Notes: generated by a model from the sequence alone, not told the origin. Shown: positions 45,908-55,727, counted from the first letter of the stretch. The stretch: 64,000 bases of DNA from an uncultured Clostridia bacterium (GCA_934169925.1 CAKPOO010000005.1:20886-84885), one strand, 5' to 3'. Numbers and translations: made by a program.

Positions 45908-46474
45908 ATGAAAATTAAATATATTTTCAAAATAGGTATTGCCGCAAGTTTATATTTATCCTATGCTAAAGCTAATATTGTAGAACACATCCCGGTAGAG
46001 GAAACAAAGGTAAAAAAAAATTACTACATTCATACATGCAACAAAGAAGATGTATATGTTTTTGATAATTATGAAGAATACACAAAATTCTTTTTAATGT
46101 ATCTAAATAAGGTTGATTCTGATATAATTGACCTTGCAATATTTACAAGAGGTAAACATGGTACTATAATTGCTCTTAAAGGTCTTTGTGAACAAATTAT
46201 TGTAAGGATTAGAGTTGCTGACTTCTATAATTCAATAACTAAAGATCAAATTGATATGATACATAGCAAAAACATGTTAACTCCTTTAGAAGCAGTTCAA
46301 TTATGGGAAACTTTAAATTTATGTGTATCAGGCCCTACAGCAGGTATTATACATTGTAATTGTGAATTTTTTAATCTTGATTGTCATGAGTGCTTAAGGG
46401 AATATGCATCCCATAAATTAGAACATGATAATATGCAAGATTACATGGAATCAAAAAATATAAAATTGCCTTAA
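45908..46474 (+). CDS. Secreted Cys-containing protein, unknown
   Basis: The protein has 188 residues. The N-terminus has KIKYIFKIGIAASLYLSYAKA, probably a signal peptide or membrane anchor. The rest is soluble; the C-terminal part has CNCEFFNLDCHEC, a Cys-rich group that may bind metal or form disulfides, followed by a charged tail. The gene has its own strong promoter and a shared bidirectional terminator. No family is recognised. Confidence 0.6.
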   Translation: MKIKYIFKIGIAASLYLSYAKANIVEHIPVEETKVKKNYYIHTCNKEDVYVFDNYEEYTKFFLMYLNKVDSDIIDLAIFTRGKHGTIIALKGLCEQIIVRIRVADFYNSITKDQIDMIHSKNMLTPLEAVQLWETLNLCVSGPTAGIIHCNCEFFNLDCHECLREYASHKLEHDNMQDYMESKNIKLP

Positions 46475-46479
46475 AAATT

Positions 46480-46520
46480 AAGTCCTAATATTAAACTTAT
46501 TTTGTTTAATATTAGGACTT
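46480..46520. terminator. Bidirectional hairpin terminator
   Basis: A perfect 17-bp inverted repeat (46480-46496 with 46504-46520) with a 7-nt loop lies between convergent genes. Confidence 0.85.
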
Positions 46521-46522
46521 TT

Positions 46523-48262
46523 TTACTTAATATAATCTCCAAAATTAATTATTTTTTCATTGCCATTTATATCGCTAAATTTTTCAATTGTTATACTATT
46601 TACGCCTCTAACAACTTTAATATATGTTTTTTTATCTTTACTTAATTTCCAATAACTAGATTTATCTTCAACAAAGTCATTTTTAGAATTTACAATCATG
46701 ACATATTTACCGTTAATATCTTTTGATATTCCCCATTCAAATAAATTATTTGCCGACAAATTATATAAATTAGTATCAGTATCAACATCTTGAACAACAA
46801 TTTCTTTGATATCTGATATATCGTAACTCCACTTTCTATCATTTCCTCTTCCAACTTTAGTCTCATATATTATTTTATTTTTAGTATCTATTGAAAAAAT
46901 ACCAAATGATATATCGTCTTTATTTCTTTTTTCATCAGAATCTTCAACTTTATCAGCATTTATTGCTGCAGTTCTAACTGAAATAGTCAGTATTCCATTT
47001 TTTATAACTGTAGTATCTGCATGATGATGACCAGTTATAACAGCAATTAGGGTTCCTTTTCCTTGAACTTTAAAATTTACATGTAAATTTTCATCAATAT
47101 CTTTTTCTTCACCATTTTGAAAAGCATTTAAAATACTATACACTTTTTCAAAATTTTTTACACTATCATGATACTTAGTTTTCTCAAAAGCATGAGTAAA
47201 TATTAAAACTTGCCACTCATTAAAATCCTTTTTATTATGAAAGTTAAGCACATTATTTGATAAAAAATCTAATTCTTTATCATTAAAACACATAGAACTA
47301 TCATCATCAACGCCACCTAAGAAACATACTCTTATCTTTTTATCTTTAATATCATAATAATACGATGTTTTATTGTCTTTATCATTAAAAATTAAATTTT
47401 CCCTTGAATTTTTTAGTGCATTGTTATAATAAACATCAAAATCTAGTGGTATAATTTCTTTAGATCCATCAGAATTCTTAATTTTTAGCTTTGTATCATG
47501 ATTACCTATTGTAAAGAATGTATTAGAAATATTGTTATTTAATAATTTTGCATAAAATGAAATATTATTTATCATATTTTCTCTATCATTATTATCATCA
47601 TCTGTAATCATATCACCACCAAATATACCAAAATCTGTAATTTTGAGATTTTGAACCATATTAAAAGCATTAACATTAGCAAGTCCACTATATTTTAGTC
47701 TATCTGCATGTATATCAGTTATATATGTAAATTTTATATCTGAACTAATATCCTTTGCTTTTTTTGATGAATTTAACACTTCATTTCTTAAATAAGTTGG
47801 TAAAATATTTTCTTGATTTTCAATATATTCTATTTTATAACCTTTATTTTTTGCATACTCTTCTGCTTTTGAATTTTCATATACTTTAAATAAAATATCA
47901 TCATTACATTTTGTAATAGCATTATCATCTATGCTACTAATATCTGCTAACACCTCTATTTTTTCTAATTTTTTACATTTATAAAATGCATTAGATTCAA
48001 TAGAAGTTATTCCATCTTCAATAATAACCTCTTTTATATCATCATTAGAAAAAGTATTTTCTTTTAAAATTTCACCTTTATTATTAACGATACTTAAATA
48101 TACTATCTCAGATTTTAAATCAACATTAAAAAAAATAAAATATAGTAAAACAGAAACTGCAACAATTAACAAAATTACTAATGTTATTTTTAATATAGTA
48201 AACCTTCTTTTTTTGCTATTATAATCTTTGTCATCTACTTTTTCATTATCTACATATTCCAT
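46523..48262 (-). CDS. Membrane-anchored metallophosphoesterase with leucine-rich BspA-type segment
   Basis: The protein has 579 residues. A cytoplasmic tail precedes one membrane helix (about 22-44). Residues 68-150 hold one to two BspA/LRR_5-like repeats (VIIEDGITSIESNAFYKC, KKLEKIEVLADISSI). The calcineurin-type phosphoesterase domain follows, with TDIHADR (Asp183, His185), FGGDM (Asp217), TIGNHD (254-256), and the two His motifs FTHAF and TGHHHAD. A C-terminal region of about 120 residues follows. The enzyme probably hydrolyses a phosphate ester on the outside of the membrane. Its ATG shares a base with the stop of the flavin-reductase-like gene (TAATG). Confidence 0.8.
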   Translation of the reverse strand: MEYVDNEKVDDKDYNSKKRRFTILKITLVILLIVAVSVLLYFIFFNVDLKSEIVYLSIVNNKGEILKENTFSNDDIKEVIIEDGITSIESNAFYKCKKLEKIEVLADISSIDDNAITKCNDDILFKVYENSKAEEYAKNKGYKIEYIENQENILPTYLRNEVLNSSKKAKDISSDIKFTYITDIHADRLKYSGLANVNAFNMVQNLKITDFGIFGGDMITDDDNNDRENMINNISFYAKLLNNNISNTFFTIGNHDTKLKIKNSDGSKEIIPLDFDVYYNNALKNSRENLIFNDKDNKTSYYYDIKDKKIRVCFLGGVDDDSSMCFNDKELDFLSNNVLNFHNKKDFNEWQVLIFTHAFEKTKYHDSVKNFEKVYSILNAFQNGEEKDIDENLHVNFKVQGKGTLIAVITGHHHADTTVIKNGILTISVRTAAINADKVEDSDEKRNKDDISFGIFSIDTKNKIIYETKVGRGNDRKWSYDISDIKEIVVQDVDTDTNLYNLSANNLFEWGISKDINGKYVMIVNSKNDFVEDKSSYWKLSKDKKTYIKVVRGVNSITIEKFSDINGNEKIINFGDYIK

Positions 48263-49215
48263 TATTTATTTTTTTCCTTGCTTCTTTTATCTTGAATTAT
48301 TTTCATTTCTTTTTCAGTTATTAAAGACACGTTATTTTCTTTTGCCCAGGCAACACAACCTTTTAATACAGTATTTAAAAATACTCTTGGTACTTTTACT
48401 AAAGTAGCGCATGCCTCATCAGTAAATTTAACTTCAGGATCAAGTCTTGATGCTGCATATTTTACTGAATCAAGACCTACTCCTTTATTTTCAGGTATTG
48501 GTTCTGCTATTGGTTTTTTAAATTTTGTATACCAGAAATTTTTACTATCACGGTAACCATAATCAACAGGAACAGCTGGAAATCCACCTGCTTTTACTCC
48601 GTTTATTATTGTGTTATAATACTTTTCTTTCATTAAAATATGATCTATTTTTAGTATAAAATGAGCACCATATTGACTAGTAATACCATTAAATTGATGA
48701 TAAGGTGGTAAATATTCATCTTGAACTTTATCATCTTGAGCGCCGTCTAATTCTTTTACCCAAGTACATTCAAAAACTTGAAAAGCTTCATTTAAAATTT
48801 TAGGATATTTTTCATCTGGATTTTCTCTTGAGCTTTTACCATCCACTAAATGATAAATTGTTCCGTTCATTTTCTCTTCTGTAGTTTCACCAGGGAAACC
48901 AAGTCTTACAGCTTCTTTAAAATATTTTTTACTATCAGGTATAAAATTAATTGAACATTTTCCAGTTCTTAAAATATTTTTTGCAGTATTTGAATTATTT
49001 CTACAGCAAAGTACCATTGCATAATAGTCCTTACCCGCAATATAATATGGAAAACAAAGTGAATATGAACCAATATTTGTCATTCCAGATTCACTAAGTG
49101 TTCCTATTTGTGTTGTAGGCATTGGAAAAAAGCTTGATGTTTGATAGAAATTATCTACAATTCTCATATCTTTAAAGCCATTTAATTCTTCTAATTTTTC
49201 GTTATTTTCTTTCAT
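48262..49215 (-). CDS. Flavin-reductase-like split-barrel protein with PCP-red-like tail
   Basis: The protein has 317 residues. The first part (PTTQIGTLSESGMTNIGSYS, CRNNSNTAKNILRTGKCSINFI) is typical of FMN-binding split-barrel flavin reductases. The last 55 residues, FTDEACATLVKVPRVFLNTVLKGC and then AKENNVSLITEKEM, resemble the small helical domain (PCP_red) found at the C-terminus of protochlorophyllide-reductase-like and flavin proteins. The gene is translationally coupled to the metallophosphoesterase gene. The substrate is unknown. Confidence 0.7.
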   Translation of the reverse strand: MKENNEKLEELNGFKDMRIVDNFYQTSSFFPMPTTQIGTLSESGMTNIGSYSLCFPYYIAGKDYYAMVLCCRNNSNTAKNILRTGKCSINFIPDSKKYFKEAVRLGFPGETTEEKMNGTIYHLVDGKSSRENPDEKYPKILNEAFQVFECTWVKELDGAQDDKVQDEYLPPYHQFNGITSQYGAHFILKIDHILMKEKYYNTIINGVKAGGFPAVPVDYGYRDSKNFWYTKFKKPIAEPIPENKGVGLDSVKYAASRLDPEVKFTDEACATLVKVPRVFLNTVLKGCVAWAKENNVSLITEKEMKIIQDKRSKEKNK

Positions 49216-49309
49216 ATTAACCTCCTAAATATGTTTATTAATTATATATTATCATAAAAAAAATAAATACTCTATATATAATTAAAAAATATATTATTAA
49301 AATTTAGAA

Positions 49310-49350
49310 AAAAATAAAGATTAGATATAAAACATCTAATCTTTATTTTT
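49310..49350 (-). terminator. Hairpin terminator after eno
   Basis: A perfect 17-bp inverted repeat (49310-49326 with 49334-49350), just beyond the enolase stop at 49364. Confidence 0.85.
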
Positions 49351-49363
49351 ATACATTACTGTA

Positions 49364-50698
<1,335 letters not shown>

Positions 50699-50844
50699 TT
50701 ACAAATATCTTTAAACTACTAATTAATTATAGTTTAATAGTATAATAAAACCAGTAAAATATATGATATATGATATATTATTTACTAGTTCTATAATTAT
50801 ATCACTATTTTTACATTTTTACAGTAATTTAGTAAAAATTTATA

Positions 50845-50880
50845 AAAAAAGTTCACTTTTTTTACAAAGTGAACTTTTTT
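50845..50880 (-). terminator. Hairpin terminator after the 114-aa gene
   Basis: AAAAAAGTTCACTTT pairs with AAAGTGAACTTTTTT, a perfect 15-bp stem just beyond the stop at 50895. Confidence 0.85.
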
Positions 50881-50894
50881 TTACAACAAAACTT

Positions 50895-51239
50895 TTACTT
50901 TACCTTAGTAATATTGTATAAACCATCTTCATACTCGATATTAATCTTACCTGCTTTTGCATCATCAACAAATTTATCAAACATATTCTTTGTAAGTTTA
51001 GATTTATCCAAAAATTCAAGAATGTCCCTTCTTAAATCTGCAGATGACATTTTTCCATTTTCATCTTTAAAAGTTACAATTCCTTTACTGCTTTTTACAA
51101 GAGTGTGAAAACCATTGTTAGAATACTGAACATGCATATTGTAACTTTTTGCTTCCTTTCTTGCTTTTTCATTTTTGCCTTGCAAATTAATACTATCAGA
51201 CGGAATATATCTTCCATCTACAACTTCTAATGTACTCAT
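50895..51239 (-). CDS. Hypothetical 114-aa protein
   Basis: The protein is charged and mixed alpha/beta (VVDGRYIPSDSINLQGKNEKARKEA-like start, GIVTFKDENGKM, DILEFLDKSKLTKNMFDKFVDDAKAG). Its terminator and a ribosome site AAAGGAGT support it as a gene. No family is recognised. Confidence 0.55.
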   Translation of the reverse strand: MSTLEVVDGRYIPSDSINLQGKNEKARKEAKSYNMHVQYSNNGFHTLVKSSKGIVTFKDENGKMSSADLRRDILEFLDKSKLTKNMFDKFVDDAKAGKINIEYEDGLYNITKVK

Positions 51240-51369
51240 AGGTACTCCTTTCTTTTAATTAAAAAAAATTAATTATTATGTAACACCAGAATTATAGCAT
51301 TATATTTTCTTTATGTCAACATTTATCTTTTAAATCATTTATAATATTGTGCTTTTTGAAATATTTTGA

Positions 51370-51397
51370 TTGATTTTATAAAATTTTATGGTATAAT
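51370..51397 (+). promoter_or_regulatory. Promoter of the paralogue pair
   Basis: TTGATT (51370-51375) and TATAAT (51392-51397) are 16 bases apart; AAGGAGGA lies before the ATG at 51447. Confidence 0.65.
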
Positions 51398-51446
51398 ATT
51401 AAATGTAACAACTATTTATTCACTATTAATTAATAAGGAGGATAAA

Positions 51447-52067
51447 ATGAATGGAATAAAAGATTTTTCAAAAGCAGAGTTAAAAGAAATAGCTTTACTC
51501 TATATTGAGAAAGATCAAAATTACAAGAAAATATCTAGTTTGTATGATATTTCAGAAGGTACTTTTTATGCAATATTAAGAAAAGTAATTGTTGAACATA
51601 TCATAGACCTAGATACTGTTGCAAAGTTCAAAGAAAGATCAGAGGTTAGTGAGTTATTCTTTTTTGGCAAAAATGCAAAAAATATAACTAAGAACCACTA
51701 TTATAACACTTTAGTTGAACGTAATCATTATCTATTACCAAAGACAAAAAGTAAACCTTTATTTAGAGAATTCTTATATAAAGATGATAGCATAAGTAAA
51801 ATCAAATTTTGCAATGAAAGATTCATCGATTTAGAACTTCTTGATAAGACAATACTTGATTGCATAGTAAACAATATTATTTCAGGTAGAGATTACAACT
51901 TATTTATTCTGAAGTTTGCTGAACTTTCAAAAAAATATGCTAGCATATTTAAAGAATTAACTTACTTAAGAGAGCTAAATATAAACATAGACCCTATAAA
52001 ACTCTATGATTATATTTTAGATCATAAGTATTCATTAAACGCAAGTGACTTTTTAAATTCAAAATAG
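51447..52067 (+). CDS. HTH-like protein, tandem paralogue A
   Basis: The start ATG 51447 follows AAGGAGGATAA; the open frame extends further upstream but without a ribosome site. The 206-aa protein has an N-terminal HTH-like segment (KAELKEIALLYIEKD, YKKISSLYDISEGTFYAILRK, VIVEHIIDLDT), then a helical C-terminal region of unknown type. The neighbouring gene 52084-52698 has the same plan and similar phrases, so they arose by duplication. They share a promoter and a terminator at 52722-52746. Function is probably regulatory; the target is unknown. Confidence 0.6.
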   Translation: MNGIKDFSKAELKEIALLYIEKDQNYKKISSLYDISEGTFYAILRKVIVEHIIDLDTVAKFKERSEVSELFFFGKNAKNITKNHYYNTLVERNHYLLPKTKSKPLFREFLYKDDSISKIKFCNERFIDLELLDKTILDCIVNNIISGRDYNLFILKFAELSKKYASIFKELTYLRELNINIDPIKLYDYILDHKYSLNASDFLNSK

Positions 52068-52083
52068 CTTAGGAGGACATAAT

Positions 52084-52698
52084 ATGAGGACACTTTCGCA
52101 ACTTTCTAGACAGGAAATAAAAGACATTACAATACAGTATTCTAGGACAAACTATGTTTTGGCTGCAAATTATTTTTCAAAGGAATATAACATTTCTGCT
52201 GCTACTTTCTATTCAGCAATAGAAAAAGCTGTTATTGAACATATCGTCGATATCGATGTTGTAAACCTGGTAAAGAAAAAAGCAATACAAAATGCTTATG
52301 CTCATGCTAATACATCTGCAGACGCAGCAAGAAAGAGAGTTATTAATCACTATAACGATCTTATAAGAAAAAGAAATCAGTTTGTATTTAGAAAATCAAA
52401 AATTATTGTTTTAACAAACAGGTATTTAAGTATGGACAGTAATTTTACAATAGATGATTTTTGTGCAACTGAATACATTGATTATGAACTGTTTGTAAAA
52501 ACTATTGCCATCTGTTCTTTAAAGTATGTTAATAACAATACTTTCAATTTAATCATTGATAAGTTTACTAGTACAGTTCCAGAACATTCCAAAAAGAAAA
52601 TTACTGATATTTTGATGGATTGTAGGCTAAACTACAAAAACAAAGAGGAGGTTTTAGTAAACAACATTTATAAAAAAATAATAGAGGTTTATTATTAA
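52084..52698 (+). CDS. HTH-like protein, tandem paralogue B
   Basis: The protein has 204 residues and shares order and phrases with paralogue A: SRQEIKDITIQYSRT, FSKEYNISAATFYSAIEKAVIEHIVDIDVV (compare YDISEGTFYAILRKVIVEHIIDLDTV). The C-terminal part is helical and more divergent. It starts 16 bases after paralogue A ends with its own AGGAGG, so both are on one transcript. A DNA-binding role is inferred. Confidence 0.6.
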   Translation: MRTLSQLSRQEIKDITIQYSRTNYVLAANYFSKEYNISAATFYSAIEKAVIEHIVDIDVVNLVKKKAIQNAYAHANTSADAARKRVINHYNDLIRKRNQFVFRKSKIIVLTNRYLSMDSNFTIDDFCATEYIDYELFVKTIAICSLKYVNNNTFNLIIDKFTSTVPEHSKKKITDILMDCRLNYKNKEEVLVNNIYKKIIEVYY

Positions 52699-52721
52699 TA
52701 ATAACCTACTTATTATAAACG

Positions 52722-52746
52722 AAAAAGGCTTTAAAAAGCCTTTTTT
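52722..52746 (+). terminator. Hairpin terminator after the paralogue pair
   Basis: AAAAAGGCTTT pairs with AAAGCCTTTTT and is followed by a T-run. Confidence 0.85.
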
Positions 52747-52759
52747 TTATATAGTTAAA

Positions 52760-52788
52760 TTGATTTGTAATTCCAAATATGATAAAAT
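52760..52788 (+). promoter_or_regulatory. Promoter of the 156-aa membrane protein
   Basis: TTGATT (52760-52765) and TAAAAT (52783-52788) are 17 bases apart. Confidence 0.6.
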
Positions 52789-52838
52789 ATTGAAAATTTA
52801 TTAAATAAACCAAAAATAATTTTTAGGAGGTACATACT

Positions 52839-53309
52839 ATGAAAGAAAAAATTCAAATTTTTCTTGTGTATTATAGTAATTTTATTTTTTATCTTATTAC
52901 AACCACTATTTTACTTATTGCTTTGGTAATCAACAGACATAACTATATTTGCTTTTTCGGCACATCAGTTGCTTTAGTTTTATTACTATCTTTTAGGAAT
53001 ATTTACAATAGCAATTATTACAAACTGTTAAAATTTTATTCTGACCATATATTTAAAAAATATGAGGAAGATTACAAGAGTCTATACTATATCGATTTAG
53101 AAAAAATGAAGGTAAAGAAATTTATATTTACAGGTTCTTCTTATCAAACAAAGGTAATTTTATATCTATATTTAAATTTGTTAAGTACACCTAATACTAA
53201 ATTTACTTTAAAAGGAAATCTGAATTGTCAAACAAGTGATTATAAAATAATTGTTTGTAAATCACAAACTTATGCTTATATGCATATTGCAAAATTAAAA
53301 AATTTTTAA
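52839..53309 (+). CDS. Small two-helix membrane protein, unknown
   Basis: The protein has 156 residues. Two membrane helices (about 11-30 and 36-52) precede a soluble domain of about 100 residues with a KKFIFTGSSYQTKVILYLYL segment. The arrangement resembles small bacterial PH-like or ion-channel-linked proteins, but no family can be named. TAGGAGGT precedes the ATG. It has its own promoter and shares a terminator with the convergent sugar transferase gene. Confidence 0.5.
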   Translation: MKEKIQIFLVYYSNFIFYLITTTILLIALVINRHNYICFFGTSVALVLLLSFRNIYNSNYYKLLKFYSDHIFKKYEEDYKSLYYIDLEKMKVKKFIFTGSSYQTKVILYLYLNLLSTPNTKFTLKGNLNCQTSDYKIIVCKSQTYAYMHIAKLKNF

Positions 53310-53350
53310 AAAAATAATACTGGTAATTTAGTTTACCAGTATTATTTTTT
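53309..53350. terminator. Bidirectional hairpin terminator
   Basis: AAAAATAATACTGGTAA pairs with TTACCAGTATTATTTTT between convergent genes; it overlaps the last codons of the sugar transferase gene. Confidence 0.8.
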
Positions 53351-53905
53351 GCTATCTATTCCTTTACTAAAAGTTTGAACTATTGTACGAAGAATAATAG
53401 TTAAATCAAGCATAAAGCTCATATTGTCATAATATATAGCATCATATTCTAATTTTTTTGTTTGAGATATTGTTCTTCCACCATTTACTTGTGCAAGTCC
53501 TGTAAGACCTGGTCTTACTAAATATCTTTTTTCATTAATTTGATCTCTAAATTCATCTGCTTCGTATGGTATAAAAGGCCTTGGACCTACTAAACTCATT
53601 TGACCTATTAGTACATTAAATAGTTGTGGTAATTCATTAAGCCTAGTTTTATCGATAAATCTACTTACTTTTGTATAGGTATTTGAATTAGTTGTACCAT
53701 CTTTATCTAAAGCTTTTGTCCTAAATTTATACATTATGAATGTTTTCCTATTTTTACCTTCTCTTTGTCTTATTAAATTATGTATTGGAAATCCTAAATC
53801 AATTACTGTTATTATAAGTACTATAAGCATAAGTGGAGAAAATACTATAATTAATATAAAAGATATAATAAAATCTAATAGGGGTTTTACAAAATTTCTA
53901 TACAT
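53342..53905 (-). CDS. Undecaprenyl-phosphate sugar-1-phosphate transferase
   Basis: The protein has 187 residues. One N-terminal membrane helix is followed by the family motifs KFRT (about 60-63), LNELPQLFNVLIGQMSLVGPRP, RPGLTGLAQVNG and YDNMSFMLDL. It is a short (PglC-like) form that transfers a sugar-1-phosphate from a UDP-sugar to a lipid carrier, starting synthesis of a capsule or exopolysaccharide. No other capsule gene is next to it in the window; a degraded reductase gene is next upstream. AAGGAGGAAA precedes the ATG. Confidence 0.9.
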   Translation of the reverse strand: MYRNFVKPLLDFIISFILIIVFSPLMLIVLIITVIDLGFPIHNLIRQREGKNRKTFIMYKFRTKALDKDGTTNSNTYTKVSRFIDKTRLNELPQLFNVLIGQMSLVGPRPFIPYEADEFRDQINEKRYLVRPGLTGLAQVNGGRTISQTKKLEYDAIYYDNMSFMLDLTIILRTIVQTFSKGIDSKK

Positions 53906-54041
53906 ACTATTTCCTCCTTTTTAGGTATCATATCATATATTATAAAAATAGTATATAGATTTAAATGCTTATTTTATAGAAATATAATTGCCCTTAAATA
54001 TACATATATGATTTTAAATTTTCTTTATTACCATTTTTTAA

Positions 54042-54396
54042 TTAATCTTTATAATTTAATAATTCAAGTTTTAGTTTGTCATAAACTTTTGTTTCTACTT
54101 TTGTTTTATTTTTTAATTTTTCAAATTCACTTTCTAAAATCAAAAATTCTTCTTTTGCACTCATTGCATGATCTGATATACATACTTTTCCTATAAAATT
54201 AGAAAACATGAATCTATAAATATTACATCATAAATGTCATCATTTTCTAGCTTGTTTATTATATTAAAATGATCTATTGTTTTTTTAAGTCTTTGTAAGT
54301 TTCATTTATAGCTAATAAAGTTACATCGTTTCCTTTTTGGATTGAATGTGCTAAATTTGATCCTAAAACACCTGCTCCAATAATTAATATTCTCAT
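54042..54396 (-). pseudogene. Decayed ketopantoate-reductase-like gene
   Basis: An ATG at 54394-54396 opens MRILIIGAGVLGSNLAHS, the Rossmann start of PanE/ApbA-type reductases. The frame breaks after about 42 codons at an A-run, continues in another frame for about 25 codons, and then jumps to a C-terminal segment (SDHAMSAKEEFLILESEFEKL) that matches the end of such enzymes. About 200 residues in the middle are missing. It is therefore not functional. Confidence 0.75.
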
Positions 54397-54420
54397 TTTA
54401 CCACCCTTTCAAAAGATTTT

Positions 54421-55005
54421 TTACTTTTTATAAAAATGAAAATCGCAACAGTCTTTTCCATAACCTAAAGTTTTAGTTCTAGTAAATCCTATCTTTTTTA
54501 ATCCTCCGTATGTTACATCATCAACATCACAAAATAGTCTGCATAAATTTTCACAGTCATTTTCTACACAAGCTGTGTGCCAAAGGCATTTTTTTATTGT
54601 TACATCAAATGTGTCTTTTGTATGATTTTGTGTGCTTTCTTGTAAATCTGTTGTACGCATGATTTTTAAAAATACTTTGCTGTAAATTGAATAAAATCCT
54701 GGTACTTTTTCCATTTTTGCTGTACTTTTGTGTTTGTTTGCTGCTATTTTTTCTATCATATACTTTCTCATGTATTCATATGATTGTTCTTTTGTTGATT
54801 CGTCTTTTTGCAAGGTTTTGTATAATGCTATTCGTGGAAGTATCGTTTGTATTAGTGTTGTTGTTTGATTTTTTGTTTTGTTTTTTATATTGCAAATCAA
54901 ATTTTTTAATTCTTTTTCTTGATTTTCAAATAATTTGCTGCCTTTTTCTTGTCCAAATTCTTCGAATAGAAATTTTTTTACTTGCTTTTGTTGTTTTATA
55001 TTCAT
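54421..55005 (-). CDS. L-2-amino-thiazoline-4-carboxylate (ATC) hydrolase-like protein
   Basis: The protein has 194 residues. The middle ILPRIALYKTLQKDE and the C-terminal block CLWHTACVENDCENLCRLFCDVDDVTYGGL followed by FTRTKTLGYGKDCCDFHFYK are the signature of the ATC hydrolase-like family, with conserved Cys residues in the second half. The best known member opens L-ATC to cysteine in Pseudomonas; members in Firmicutes are mostly untested. AGGTATAC precedes the ATG. It lies beside the decayed reductase gene. Confidence 0.75.
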   Translation of the reverse strand: MNIKQQKQVKKFLFEEFGQEKGSKLFENQEKELKNLICNIKNKTKNQTTTLIQTILPRIALYKTLQKDESTKEQSYEYMRKYMIEKIAANKHKSTAKMEKVPGFYSIYSKVFLKIMRTTDLQESTQNHTKDTFDVTIKKCLWHTACVENDCENLCRLFCDVDDVTYGGLKKIGFTRTKTLGYGKDCCDFHFYKK

Positions 55006-55333
55006 ATGTATACCTCATCTAAAACTTTTTTGATATGAATAGTATATCATATTATTTTTGATTTAACTAGAGGAGGTGCAGATTTTGGTTTTGTGATAGT
55101 TTTGATAAATGTGACCTTCGGGTTATGAGCGACGGCAAAGACACTTTTGGAAATTTTTGAAAACTCAAGTTTTTGTTGGTATTTAGCCATTTATAGAAGA
55201 TTTAGTTTATTGAACATTTATGCAATTTTAGGATGTTTTTGGAAACAATTCTTCCCAAAATTTTCCCAATTTTATTTGGTAAAATTTTGCAGCAATCTTC
55301 TATAAAATTAAAAATTATTTTGGAGGTTTTATT
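55006..55333. repeat. Intergenic segment (328 bases) with a tRNA-Met-like fragment and a 12-bp inverted repeat
   Basis: On the minus strand, around 55119-55138, the text GCTCATAACCCGAAGGTCAC matches the anticodon arm and variable loop of a tRNA-Met gene (anticodon CAT), but the stem and the following arms are lost. To its right a 12-bp perfect inverted repeat TTATAGAAGATT (55191-55202) / AATCTTCTATAA (55294-55305) encloses 91 bases. The stretch about 55070-55140 is clearly richer in GC than its surroundings. It may be a remnant of an integration site or of a small mobile element. The right end carries the ribosome site of the next gene. Confidence 0.5.
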
Positions 55334-55627
55334 ATGAAAAATTTAAGAGAAGTTAATGATGATATTTTAAAAGATTGGTTTGCTTATAGAGATGAAGATA
55401 TTTCTTCATTAAAATCTGCTGAAGATAAAAAACATTGGATTTATTTTGATGAAATAGCTGAAAATATTTTAAGAAATGTACCTGAATGTAATAAGAAATA
55501 TGTTAAACAACAATTACATAAACTTGATGATAATTTTTTAGATTATTGCGATTATTGGAATGAAAAGTATTATAGGAATGGGTTTGTGGATGGAGTGCAG
55601 TTAATTATTGGTTGTTTTGATGAATAA
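55334..55627 (+). CDS. Hypothetical 97-aa acidic protein
   Basis: The protein is acidic and helical (REVNDDILKDWFAYRDEDI, YVKQQLHKLDDNFLDYCDYWNEKYYRNGFVDGVQLI). A good ribosome site, TTTGGAGGTTTT, lies before the ATG. It stands on the plus strand between mobile-region genes. No family is recognised; small acidic proteins of this kind occur in mobile elements. Confidence 0.55.
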   Translation: MKNLREVNDDILKDWFAYRDEDISSLKSAEDKKHWIYFDEIAENILRNVPECNKKYVKQQLHKLDDNFLDYCDYWNEKYYRNGFVDGVQLIIGCFDE

Positions 55628-55630
55628 AAA

Positions 55631-55676
55631 TTTATAATTATGCTACATTTTTATAGTTTTGTAGCACAATTATAAA
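55631..55676 (+). terminator. Hairpin terminator after the 97-aa gene
   Basis: TTTATAATTATGCTACA pairs imperfectly with TGTAGCACAATTATAAA. Confidence 0.6.
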
Positions 55677-55725
55677 AAGTGTGAAATTTGATTTTTGAAC
55701 TTAAAAGTCGTTTTTCACACTTTTT
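55674..55725 (-). terminator. Hairpin terminator after the Fic operon
   Basis: AAAAAGTGTGAAA pairs with TTTCACACTTTTT, with a longer A/T loop, just beyond the stop at 55728. Confidence 0.65.
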
Positions 55726-55727
55726 TA

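Noticed and set aside
50700..50850. Repeated TATATGATATATGATATATTA-like stretch upstream of eno as an operator
   Set aside because: It is made of simple AT repeats that are common in this genome, and no clear -35 box fits; I could not separate a signal from base composition.
54008..54196. Hydrophobic plus-strand 62-codon open frame
   Set aside because: It overlaps the decayed PanE-like gene in antisense and lacks a ribosome site.
54687..55022. Plus-strand 111-codon open frame
   Set aside because: It is antisense to the ATC-hydrolase-like gene, which has clear family motifs.
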